A DNA stretch of 54,476 nt. Source: Salinispora fenicalii. GTDB taxonomy: Bacteria; Actinomycetota; Actinomycetes; Mycobacteriales; Micromonosporaceae. The notes beneath the pieces are model-generated. The model ran no database searches. It was not told where the DNA came from and saw only the letters and a list, made by a program, of their open reading frames with translations. Below are positions 24,225 to 32,204 of this stretch, one piece after another. The position numbers were made by a program, and so were the translations under genes. Every line of letters begins with the position of its first letter. Within the stretch, counting starts at the first letter, position 1. The stretch lies in contig NZ_AZWQ01000032.1 in NCBI RefSeq assembly GCF_000514815.1, forward strand, positions 1 through 54,476. Direction: 5' to 3'.

Positions 24225-27200
24225 ATGATGACCACGGCGAAGCAGCCGGCGGCGGAGCTGTCCGTGCCGGACCCCGATGCGGTCCTCATCGAGCTGACCG
24301 AGGCGCTTCGGCGCGTTCGCCACGGCGATCTCAAGGTTCGGTTGCCGCACCGGTCGGGTCGGGCGGGCGAGTTGGCGGACGCCTTCAACGAGGTGGTGTC
24401 GCTCCAGGAGCGGCATTACCACGATCTGCGTCGGATCAGCCGGATCGTGGGCCGGGACGGGCGGCTCGCCGAACGCCTCGACGACGAGGAGTTGGATGGT
24501 TCCTGGGCGGAGGGGCAGCAGGCGGTCAATTCGCTCATCGACGAGCTCGGGCGCCCGACCATCGAGATCGCTCGGGTGATCGCGGCGGTCGCCAAGGGTG
24601 ATCTCTCCCAGCACGTGGCGCTGGAGCTGGACGACCGACCGCTGCGTGGGGAGTACCTGCGCATCGGGCGCACGGTGAACACCGTGGTGGATCAGTTGTC
24701 GTCGTACGCCGATGAGGTGACCCGGGTGGCCCGGGAGGTGGGCACCGAGGGGAAGCTGGGTGGTCAGGCCGAGGTGCGGGGCGCCGCCGGCACCTGGAAG
24801 GACCTGATCGATTCGGTGAACACCATGGGGTCGAACCTGACCGCACAGGTCCGCAACATTTCGCAGGTGTCGACGGCGGTCGCGACCGGTGATCTGGGGC
24901 AGAAGATCACGGTTGATGCGCAGGGTGAGATTCTGGAGTTGAAGAACACTGTCAATACGATGGTGGATCAGTTGTCGTCGTTCGCCGATGAGGTGACCCG
25001 GGTTGCTCGGGAGGTGGGTACCGAGGGGAAGCTGGGTGGTCAGGCTCAGGTGAAGGGCGTCTCCGGGACGTGGCGGGACCTGACGGACAACGTGAACTCG
25101 ATGGCGTCGAACCTGACCTCGCAGGTGCGCAACATCGCCTCGGTCACGACCGCCGTGGCGCGGGGTGATCTGGGGCAGAAGATCACGGTTGATGCGCAGG
25201 GTGAGATTCTGGAGTTGAAGAACACTGTCAATACGATGGTGGATCAGTTGTCGTCGTTCGCCGATGAGGTGACCCGGGTTGCTCGGGAGGTCGGCATCGA
25301 GGGGAAGCTGGGTGGTCAGGCTCAGGTGCGGGGTGTCTCCGGGACGTGGCGGGACCTCACCGAGAACGTCAATCAACTCGCCGGCAATCTGACCAGTCAG
25401 GTCCGCAACATTTCGCAGGTGTCGACGGCGGTCGCGCGGGGTGATCTGGGGCAGAAGATCACGGTTGATGCGCAGGGTGAGATTCTGGAGTTGAAGAACA
25501 CTGTCAATACGATGGTGGATCAGTTGTCGTCGTTCGCCGATGAGGTGACCCGGGTTGCTCGGGAGGTGGGTACCGAGGGGAAGCTGGGTGGTCAGGCCCA
25601 GGTGAAGGGCGTCGCTGGGACCTGGCGGGACCTCACCGAGAACGTCAACCAGCTCGCCTCCACCCTGACCATTCAGCTGCGCGCCATCGCCGAGGTGTCC
25701 ACGTCGGTGACCCGCGGCGACCTGACCCAGCAGATCGCGGTCGATGCGCAGGGGGAGGTCGCCGAGCTCACCGACAACATCAACCAGATGATCGGGACTC
25801 TCCGCGAGACGACCACGGTGAATGCCGAGCAGGGCTGGCTGGACTCCAACCTGGCTCGGATCGGTGGGTTGCTGCAGGGTCAGCGGGATCTCGGCGAGGT
25901 CTGCCGCATGATCATGATGGAGGTGACTCCGCTGGTGGACGCGCAACTCGGCGCGTTCTTCCTGGTGGATGACACCGAGGGGAACTTCCGGCTGCGGCTC
26001 ACCGCCTCGTACGGCTACGTCGCTCGCGGGCAGGACGTGACGTTTGGCCCTGGTGAGGGCTTGGTCGGGCAGGTGGCGCTGTCTCGGCGCACGATCCGGG
26101 TTACTGGTTCGGCGGACAACCGGCTCCGGCTCCGCTCCGGGCTCGCGGACACCCCACCGGCTGATCTGGTGGTGCTACCGGTCATCTTCGAGGGCGAACT
26201 GCTTGGCGTGATCGAGTTCGCCAGCGTGACCACCCTCTCCGACCTGCACCTCTCATTCCTGGAACGGCTCGTTCTCACCATCGGCGTCGCGGTCAACACC
26301 ATCCAGGCGAACCGGCGTACCGAGGAGCTGCTGGCGCAGTCGCAGCGGCTGGCCCATGAGTTGCAGGAGCAGTCGGCCGAACTTCAGCGGACGAATGCGG
26401 AGCTGGAGGAGAAGGCGCAGCTCCTCTTCGAGCAGAAGGGCAACATCGAGACCAAGAACCGGGAGGTCGAGCTGGCCCGGCTGGGCCTGGAGGAGACGGC
26501 GCAGCAGCTCACCCGCGCCTCGGCGTACAAGTCGGAGTTCCTGGCCAACATGAGCCACGAGCTGCGTACGCCGCTGAACTCGTTGCTCCTGCTGGCCCGG
26601 CTGTTGGTCCAGAACTCGGAGCAGAACCTCAGCCCGAAACAGATCGAGTTCGCCCGGACGATTCACAACGCCGGCACCGACCTACTCTCGCTGATCGACG
26701 ACATTCTTGACCTATCCAAGATCGAAGCTGGGCGGACGGATGTCGAGCCGACCGAGATTCAGTTCACCGAGGTCCGCGGCTATGTCGAGCAGGCGTTCGT
26801 CCCGCAGGCGGAGGAGAAGGGCCTCAACTTCGAGGTCCAGGTCAGTCCGGAGTTGCCGAAGGAGATCGTCACCGATGTGCAGCTGCTGCAGCAGATCCTG
26901 CGGAACCTGCTCTCCAATGCGGTGAAGTTCACCGACGCCGGGGCGGTGCGGTTGGGGATCGCCCCCGCACCGGAGTCGGCTGCCTTCGACGTGCCGGCAC
27001 TGGCCAACGCGCGGCAAGTGGTCGCCTTCACGGTCATGGACACCGGGATCGGCATCTCCGACGACAAGCTGTCGATCATCTTTGAGGCGTTCCAGCAGGC
27101 CGACGGGACCACTAGCCGCCGGTACGGGGGAACCGGTCTGGGCCTGTCGATCAGTCGGGATCTGGCCCGGCTGTTGGGCGGCGCGATCGGGGTCTCGTCG

Positions 27201-27764
27201 GTGCCCGGGCAGGGTTCGACCTTCACCCTCTTCCTCCCCGACGTCCTGGCCCCGGACGCGGTCGTGACACCGGCGCCGCCTTCACCCGCCCGGGCTGGCC
27301 TCCCGTCGTCGCTACTGATGCCCGCCGTGGAGCTGCTGCCCACCGTCGAGGCGACGGCGACCCGCCAGCTGGCTGGCGCCACCGTGCTGATCGTCGACGA
27401 CGACGTACGTACCGTGTTCGCCCTGACCAGCGCCTTGGAGTTGCACGGGATGACCGTGCTGTACGCGGACAACGGGGCCGACGGCGTACGCCTGCTGGCC
27501 GAGCATCCGGAGGCGGACATCGTGTTGATGGATGCCATGATCCCCGATCAGGACGGATACGAGACGACGCGGCAGATCCGGCGTAACCACCGCTTCGCCG
27601 ACCTCCCGATCGTCTTCCTGACCGCGAAGGCGATGCCCGGAGATCGGGAGTCCGCGCTCGCGGCCGGGGGCAGCGGATACATCACCAAGCCCGTTGACCT
27701 GGACGAGTTGATCGAGCTCATTTCGTCCTGGATCAGCGGAGGTCGGAACGAGGAGAGCCCATGA
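24225..27764 (+). CDS. Soluble hybrid histidine kinase with a tandem HAMP array, GAF and receiver domains
   Basis: 1179 residues without transmembrane helices. Residues 15-540 are a HAMP array with six GDL motifs; three central units of 92 residues are nearly identical (GDLGQKITVDAQGEILELKN). A GAF domain follows (about 555-700), then a coiled coil (LLAQSQRLAHELQEQSAELQ), HisKA with the phospho-acceptor His in NMSHELRTPLNSLL near 778, HATPase_c (NLLSNAVKFTD; DTGIGIS; GGTGLGLSI) and a REC domain with Asp near 1103 (VLMDAMIP). The layout is like fungal group III osmosensing kinases (Nik1). It likely senses an intracellular or osmotic cue. It overlaps the next gene by ATGA. Two adjacent ATGs (24225, 24228) could start it. 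Confidence 0.93.
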   Translation: MMTTAKQPAAELSVPDPDAVLIELTEALRRVRHGDLKVRLPHRSGRAGELADAFNEVVSLQERHYHDLRRISRIVGRDGRLAERLDDEELDGSWAEGQQAVNSLIDELGRPTIEIARVIAAVAKGDLSQHVALELDDRPLRGEYLRIGRTVNTVVDQLSSYADEVTRVAREVGTEGKLGGQAEVRGAAGTWKDLIDSVNTMGSNLTAQVRNISQVSTAVATGDLGQKITVDAQGEILELKNTVNTMVDQLSSFADEVTRVAREVGTEGKLGGQAQVKGVSGTWRDLTDNVNSMASNLTSQVRNIASVTTAVARGDLGQKITVDAQGEILELKNTVNTMVDQLSSFADEVTRVAREVGIEGKLGGQAQVRGVSGTWRDLTENVNQLAGNLTSQVRNISQVSTAVARGDLGQKITVDAQGEILELKNTVNTMVDQLSSFADEVTRVAREVGTEGKLGGQAQVKGVAGTWRDLTENVNQLASTLTIQLRAIAEVSTSVTRGDLTQQIAVDAQGEVAELTDNINQMIGTLRETTTVNAEQGWLDSNLARIGGLLQGQRDLGEVCRMIMMEVTPLVDAQLGAFFLVDDTEGNFRLRLTASYGYVARGQDVTFGPGEGLVGQVALSRRTIRVTGSADNRLRLRSGLADTPPADLVVLPVIFEGELLGVIEFASVTTLSDLHLSFLERLVLTIGVAVNTIQANRRTEELLAQSQRLAHELQEQSAELQRTNAELEEKAQLLFEQKGNIETKNREVELARLGLEETAQQLTRASAYKSEFLANMSHELRTPLNSLLLLARLLVQNSEQNLSPKQIEFARTIHNAGTDLLSLIDDILDLSKIEAGRTDVEPTEIQFTEVRGYVEQAFVPQAEEKGLNFEVQVSPELPKEIVTDVQLLQQILRNLLSNAVKFTDAGAVRLGIAPAPESAAFDVPALANARQVVAFTVMDTGIGISDDKLSIIFEAFQQADGTTSRRYGGTGLGLSISRDLARLLGGAIGVSSVPGQGSTFTLFLPDVLAPDAVVTPAPPSPARAGLPSSLLMPAVELLPTVEATATRQLAGATVLIVDDDVRTVFALTSALELHGMTVLYADNGADGVRLLAEHPEADIVLMDAMIPDQDGYETTRQIRRNHRFADLPIVFLTAKAMPGDRESALAAGGSGYITKPVDLDELIELISSWISGGRNEESP
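24888..25567 (+). repeat. Three copies of a 128-bp identical segment, period 276 bp, inside the kinase gene
   Basis: The DNA at 24888-25015, 25164-25291 and 25440-25567 reads the same, including synonymous third positions, and codes GDLGQKITVDAQGEILELKN onward. Similarity continues past each block. Spacing is exactly 276 bp (92 codons). Flanking outer HAMP units differ in both codons and residues. Confidence 0.9.
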
Positions 27765-28318
27765 CGCAGATGGCGAAGGCGCTGCTGGTGGATGATCGTC
27801 GGGAGAACCTGACGGCCCTGGAGGCGATCTTGCAGGGGCTCCAGGTCCAGTCGGTGGCCGTGGAGAGCGGCGAGGCAGCGCTGAAGCGGCTCCTCGTTGA
27901 TGACTTCGCGGTGATCCTCCTGGATGCCCAGATGCCGGAGATGGACGGCTTCGAGACGGCGAGTCACATCAAACGGCGGGAACGAACCCGGCACGTGCCG
28001 ATCATTTTTCTGACCTCCGCGGACCAGGACGCCCAGCTGGCCATGCGCGGATACGCCGCCGGTGCGGTGGACCACCTCACCAAGCCGTTCGACCCGTGGG
28101 TGCTGCGGGCCAAGGTGTCAGTCTTCGTCGACCTGTGGGTGAAGACCAGGCAGCTCGCCGCGCAGTCGACTTTGCTTCAGGAGCGGGAGACCCAGCGGCG
28201 ACTGCTGACCGACGCCATTGACGAGGCCACCGCGTTGCTTCGCGCCGAAACCGACCCGGTCGTGGTGCAGCGCGCGATTGGCCTGCTGGAACAGGCCCGC
28301 TGGGGCAACACCGGCTGA
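27761..28318 (+). CDS. Response regulator with a receiver domain and helical tail
   Basis: 185 residues. The receiver domain (5-125) has the acidic pair (KALLVDDRREN), the phospho-acceptor Asp in VILLDAQMPEMDGF near residue 54, the switch Thr/Ser (IFLTSADQ) and Lys (HLTKPFDPW). The remaining 60 residues are a predicted coiled coil (LLQERETQRRLLTDAIDEA), with no DNA-binding or enzymatic domain. Its ATG overlaps the stop of the hybrid kinase by 4 bp, so it is translationally coupled and almost surely its partner. It converges with the STAS gene 3 bp away. Confidence 0.92.
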   Translation: MTQMAKALLVDDRRENLTALEAILQGLQVQSVAVESGEAALKRLLVDDFAVILLDAQMPEMDGFETASHIKRRERTRHVPIIFLTSADQDAQLAMRGYAAGAVDHLTKPFDPWVLRAKVSVFVDLWVKTRQLAAQSTLLQERETQRRLLTDAIDEATALLRAETDPVVVQRAIGLLEQARWGNTG

Positions 28319-28321
28319 GAC

Positions 28322-28645
28322 TCAGGCGTCGCGAATCATCAGGGCGCTACGCAGGCCCGTGATGTCGAGAACGCGGAGCAGGAACTCGGCCACATTGGTC
28401 AGGACCAGCAGGCTCTGGGAGTGGCTGGTCTTGCGGCTGAGCACGACCAGCGTCCCCAGGCCCTGCGAGTCGCAGAAGGTGACGCCCGCCAGGTCCAGCA
28501 CAATCCGCGGGGGCGGCTCGGTCAACACCTCGTTGACAACGGTGGCGAGCTGGGCGGCCGTCATCATGTCGATTTCACCGGCGAGGCGGAGGAAAACCTC
28601 GTCCCCTAACCGGTGTAACGTGATGGACAGTTCGGCACGATCCAC
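28322..28645 (-). CDS. STAS-domain anti-sigma factor antagonist
   Basis: 107 residues, one STAS domain. The strand-loop-helix VTFCDSQGLGTLVVLSRK holds the conserved phosphorylatable Ser (DSQGL near residue 60). In partner switching the unphosphorylated form binds an RsbW-like kinase and frees its sigma factor; SpoIIE-type phosphatases reactivate it. Starts at GTG 28645. It is 3 bp from the end of the convergent response regulator, so transcripts from the two strands would overlap. No sigma factor gene is in the window. Confidence 0.9.
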   Translation of the reverse strand: MDRAELSITLHRLGDEVFLRLAGEIDMMTAAQLATVVNEVLTEPPPRIVLDLAGVTFCDSQGLGTLVVLSRKTSHSQSLLVLTNVAEFLLRVLDITGLRSALMIRDA

Positions 28646-28782
28646 CCGGTCAGCCTAGCGCGACCTGGAGGTGCCGCCCCGTGACGGCGAGCTGCCCCGG
28701 CCCTCGGCCGGGTGAGACCGGTAACCCGGAGCCTTGGGGTGCCTGCCGGCCTGCCCGCCGACGCTGACACAATGGCGGCATC

Positions 28783-30132
28783 GTGACCGACGTTTTCCCA
28801 GCCGGACCCGGCCGCTACCCGGCCGCCGCGCCGGCCTCCGAGGCCCTGTTCGACCGCGCCTGTGCCCTCGTGCCCGGCGGGGTGAACTCCCCTGTTCGCG
28901 CGTTCCGTGCCGTCGGTGGCACCCCGCGCTTCTTTGTCCGGGGGGAGGGGCCGTGGCTCTATGACGCCGACGGGCGGCGCTACGTCGATCTCGTCTGCTC
29001 GTGGGGCCCCATGATCCTCGGGCACGCTCACCCCGCAGTGGTGGAGGCCCTTCGCTCCGCCGCCGCGCTCGGCACGAGCTTCGGCGCCCCCACCCCCAGT
29101 GAGGTGGAGTTGGCGGCGGAGATCGTCGACCGCGCGCCCGTCGAACAGGTGCGCCTGGTCAACTCGGGGACCGAGGCGACCATGTCGGCGATTCGGCTGG
29201 CCCGGGGCTACACCGGCCGTACCCGGATCATCAAGTTCGCCGGCTGCTATCACGGGCATTCGGATGCGTTGCTCGCCGCCGCCGGTTCCGGCGTGGCGAC
29301 CCTCGGCCTGCCCGACTCGCCGGGCGTGACCGGCGCGGCGGCCGGGGACACGATCGTGCTGCCGTACAACGATTTCGCCGCCGTCGAAGCGGTCTTCGCC
29401 GCCGAGGGCCCGCAGATCGCCGCGGTGATCACCGAGTCCGCCGCCGGCAACATGGGCGTGGTCGCGCCCCGCGACAACTTCAACCAGCGACTCGCCACCC
29501 TCGCCCACGCCAACGGTGCGTTGCTCATCGTTGACGAGGTCATGACCGGCTTCCGGGTCTCCCGCGCCGGGTGGCACGGCCTCGACCCCTGCGCCGCCGA
29601 CCTCTGGACCTACGGCAAGGTCATGGGGGGCGGCCTGCCCGCTGCGGCCTTCGGCGGGCGAGCGGAGATCATGTCCCAGCTGGCTCCGGCCGGTCCGGTC
29701 TACCAGGCCGGCACCCTCTCCGGTAACCCGCTCGCCTGCGCCGCCGGGCTCGCCACGCTGCGGCTCGCCGACGACGCCCTCTACCGCCGGCTGGACGAGA
29801 CGGCCGCCGCTGTGGGCCGGCTCGCCGGTGAGGCTCTCGCCGCCGCCGGAGTGCCGCACCGGTTGTCCTCCGCCGGCAACATGTTCTCAATCTTCTTCAC
29901 CGACGCCGACGTCTTCGACTACGCCACCGCGAGCGCCCAGCAGGTGTCCGCGTTCAAGGCGTTCTTCCACGCGATGCTGGCGGCCGGTGTCTACCTGCCG
30001 CCGAGCGCCTTCGAGTCGTGGTTCGTCTCGGCGGCGATCGACGATGCCGCTCTGGAGCAGATCGCCGCGGCGCTGCCAGTGGCGGCGGCAGCGGCAGCCG
30101 CGGCAGGTCACGGGGGTAGTGACGGTGAGTAA
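28783..30132 (+). CDS. hemL: Glutamate-1-semialdehyde 2,1-aminomutase
   Basis: 449 residues. It converts glutamate-1-semialdehyde to 5-aminolevulinate in the C5 heme pathway, using PLP in the cytosol. Characteristic sequence: VPGGVNSPVRAFRAVGGTP, the PLP-binding SGTEATMSAIRLARGYTGR, LIVDEVMTGFRV, and the cofactor Lys in WTYGKVMGGGLPAAAFGG near residue 280. GTG start. The gene overlaps the next one and leads an operon for cytochrome c maturation, coupling heme supply to heme attachment. Confidence 0.95.
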   Translation: MTDVFPAGPGRYPAAAPASEALFDRACALVPGGVNSPVRAFRAVGGTPRFFVRGEGPWLYDADGRRYVDLVCSWGPMILGHAHPAVVEALRSAAALGTSFGAPTPSEVELAAEIVDRAPVEQVRLVNSGTEATMSAIRLARGYTGRTRIIKFAGCYHGHSDALLAAAGSGVATLGLPDSPGVTGAAAGDTIVLPYNDFAAVEAVFAAEGPQIAAVITESAAGNMGVVAPRDNFNQRLATLAHANGALLIVDEVMTGFRVSRAGWHGLDPCAADLWTYGKVMGGGLPAAAFGGRAEIMSQLAPAGPVYQAGTLSGNPLACAAGLATLRLADDALYRRLDETAAAVGRLAGEALAAAGVPHRLSSAGNMFSIFFTDADVFDYATASAQQVSAFKAFFHAMLAAGVYLPPSAFESWFVSAAIDDAALEQIAAALPVAAAAAAAAGHGGSDGE

Positions 30133-30772
30133 GACTGTGGTCCACGTGCTGCGGCACGGCGAGGTGCACAACCCGGACGGCATTCTCTACGGGCGGCTGC
30201 CGGGCTTCCGCCTGTCGGAGCTGGGCGTGCAGATGGCGAAGGCTGCCGCGCAGGGCCTCGCCGAGCGGGAGGTCGTGCACGTCGTCGCCAGTCCGCTGGA
30301 GCGTGCCCAACAGACCGCCGAGCCGATCGCCGCGCAGTTCGGGCTCCCGATCGGGGTCGACGAGCGGTTGATCGAGAGCGCCAACTGGTTCGAGGGTAAG
30401 AAGGTCTCGCCGGGCGACGGTTCGTTCCGCGACCCGCGCAACTGGTGGGTGCTGCGGGACCCGGTCACCCCCTCCTGGGGTGAGGCGTACCGGGCCATCG
30501 CGGAGCGAATGTTCGCCGCCCTGACCGCCGCCCGGGAGGCTGCGCAGGGGCGGGAGGCGGTGCTCGTCTCCCACCAGCTGCCGATCTGGACGCTGCGTCG
30601 GTTCGTCGAGCGTAAGCGCCTCTGGCACGATCCGCGCAAGCGGCAGTGCGGGCTGGCCAGCCTCACCACCTTCCACTTCGAGGGGTCGAAGGTGGTCGGG
30701 ATCGGCTACACCGAACCGGCCGCCCACCTGGTCGCGATGTCGTCGACGGCTCGGACGGCCAAGGGGGCCTGA
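30119..30772 (+). CDS. Histidine phosphatase (phosphoglycerate mutase-like)
   Basis: 217 residues. The RHG catalytic motif is HVLRHGEVHNPDGILYGRLP near residue 11. The second Arg/Glu segment is ASPLERAQQTAEPIAAQFGL, and the second catalytic His is VLVSHQLPIW. It may act on small phospho-metabolites; the exact substrate is unknown. It starts at GTG 30119, inside the last codons of hemL (14-bp overlap), with a second GTG 6 bp later. It stands between hemL and resA in an operon otherwise devoted to heme and cytochrome c. Confidence 0.9.
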   Translation: MTVSKTVVHVLRHGEVHNPDGILYGRLPGFRLSELGVQMAKAAAQGLAEREVVHVVASPLERAQQTAEPIAAQFGLPIGVDERLIESANWFEGKKVSPGDGSFRDPRNWWVLRDPVTPSWGEAYRAIAERMFAALTAAREAAQGREAVLVSHQLPIWTLRRFVERKRLWHDPRKRQCGLASLTTFHFEGSKVVGIGYTEPAAHLVAMSSTARTAKGA

Positions 30773-31347
30773 TGACTGTCCGGAGGTGGTCCGCCAGCCT
30801 GCTCGCCACCATGGTCGCGGTGGCGCTCGCCGCCTGTGCCACCCCGGACTTGGGGAAGGCCTGCGGCACCAACTCCGACGGCGTGATCGAGTGCGCCCCG
30901 GATCAGCGTTCCACCGCGCCGCAGCTCGCCGGCGAGCTGCTCGACGGGGGCAGCTACGACGTGGTGCAGGACCGTGGGCAGGTCGTGGTGGTCAATTTCT
31001 GGGGCTCGTGGTGCGCGCCCTGCCGGGCGGAGGCCGATGACCTGGAGGCCACCTACCAGGCCACCAAGGGCTCGGGGGTGACCTTCCTCGGCATCAATGT
31101 GCAGGACAGTCGGGACAAGGCGATCGCCTTCGAGGAGGGCCGCGTCACCTACCCGAGCATCTTCGATCCCGGCAGCCGACTGGCGTTGGAGCTGGAGATC
31201 CCACCGAACACCATCCCGGCGACGGTCGTGCTGGACCGGGACGGGCGGATCGCGGCGGTGATCCGGGCGGCCGTCAAGCAGGAGGGGCTTCAACCGATCG
31301 TCGAGCGGGTCGCCGCGGAGTCGCCCGCCTCGACCGGCGACCACTGA
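30772..31347 (+). CDS. resA: ResA-like thiol-disulfide oxidoreductase lipoprotein
   Basis: 191 residues. The lipobox LAAC near residue 21 predicts an exported lipoprotein anchored outside the membrane. A thioredoxin-like fold carries the redox motif WCAPC in FWGSWCAPCRAEADDLEATY near residue 80. The cis-Pro region is PPNTIPATVVLDRDG. It would keep apocytochrome c CxxCH thiols reduced, receiving electrons from CcdA encoded next. It overlaps its upstream and downstream neighbours by one base each (TGATG). Confidence 0.92.
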   Translation: MTVRRWSASLLATMVAVALAACATPDLGKACGTNSDGVIECAPDQRSTAPQLAGELLDGGSYDVVQDRGQVVVVNFWGSWCAPCRAEADDLEATYQATKGSGVTFLGINVQDSRDKAIAFEEGRVTYPSIFDPGSRLALELEIPPNTIPATVVLDRDGRIAAVIRAAVKQEGLQPIVERVAAESPASTGDH

Positions 31348-32204
31348 TGGGCGAGACGTTCCGGGAGATCGCGCAGTCCGGTCCCCTGCTGCTCGCCGTC
31401 GGCACGGCGGCGCTGGCCGGGTTGGTCAGCTTTCTGTCGCCGTGCGTCCTGCCGTTGATGCCCGGCTACCTCTCCTACGTGACCGGCCTGGCCGGCGCCG
31501 ACCTGGAAGGCCGGGTAGCGGGCAACGACACCCGCCACACGCCGCGGGTGGCAGGGGGAGACCCGGGTGCCGCGGCCGGGGCAGTCGCGGTGCGGGAGCG
31601 GACCGCCCGGGTGGTGACCGCGGCCGTCAAGGGCCGGGTGCTCGCCGGCACGCTGCTGTTCATCGCCGGCTTCACCGCCGTCTTCACCGCCACCGCGGTC
31701 CTGGTCACCACGGTCGGCCAGGTCTTCTTCGCCTACGAGCGGACGCTGGAGATCGTCATCGGCGGCGTGGTGGTGCTACTCGGACTGAGTTACCTCGGCG
31801 TGGTCCCGGGGCTGCAGCGCGAGCTGCGCATCCAACGACTGCCGGCCGCCGGGCTGCTCGGCGCGCCCGTGCTCGGCGCGGTCTTCGCGCTCAGCTGGCT
31901 GCCCTGCACGGGGCCGACCCTCGGCGCGGTGATGGGCATGGCCCTCGTCGAGGGGCAGACCAACCGGGCAGTGGTGCTGGCCGTGGCGTACTGCCTCGGG
32001 CTGGGGATACCGTTTGTCCTCTTCGGGCTGGGGTTCCACCGTCTACTCGGGGTCTTCCAGGCGGTACGCCGCAACAGCCGGTGGGTGACCCGGGTCGGTG
32101 GTGGGTTGCTGATCCTGATCGGCCTCGCGCTCGTCACCGGTGGGTGGACCAGCTTCGTGACCCTGCTGCAGACCACCTTCGGGACGGGCCAGGTAAGCAT
32201 CTGA
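31347..32204 (+). CDS. ccdA: Cytochrome c biogenesis membrane protein CcdA
   Basis: 285 residues with about six transmembrane helices. The two redox cysteines lie in FLSPCVLPLMPGYLSYVTGL (helix 1) and SWLPCTGPTLGAVMG (helix 4). It carries reducing power from cytosolic thioredoxin to ResA across the membrane. A polar insert of about 45 residues (ADLEGRVAGNDTRHTPRV onward) between helices 1 and 2 is longer than in Bacillus CcdA. One-base overlaps on both sides show translational coupling. Confidence 0.93.
   Translation: MGETFREIAQSGPLLLAVGTAALAGLVSFLSPCVLPLMPGYLSYVTGLAGADLEGRVAGNDTRHTPRVAGGDPGAAAGAVAVRERTARVVTAAVKGRVLAGTLLFIAGFTAVFTATAVLVTTVGQVFFAYERTLEIVIGGVVVLLGLSYLGVVPGLQRELRIQRLPAAGLLGAPVLGAVFALSWLPCTGPTLGAVMGMALVEGQTNRAVVLAVAYCLGLGIPFVLFGLGFHRLLGVFQAVRRNSRWVTRVGGGLLILIGLALVTGGWTSFVTLLQTTFGTGQVSI

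Noticed and set aside
24132..25946. 604-codon minus-strand frame opposite the HAMP array with repeated sequence
   Set aside because: Its repeats merely mirror the HAMP DNA repeats on the other strand.
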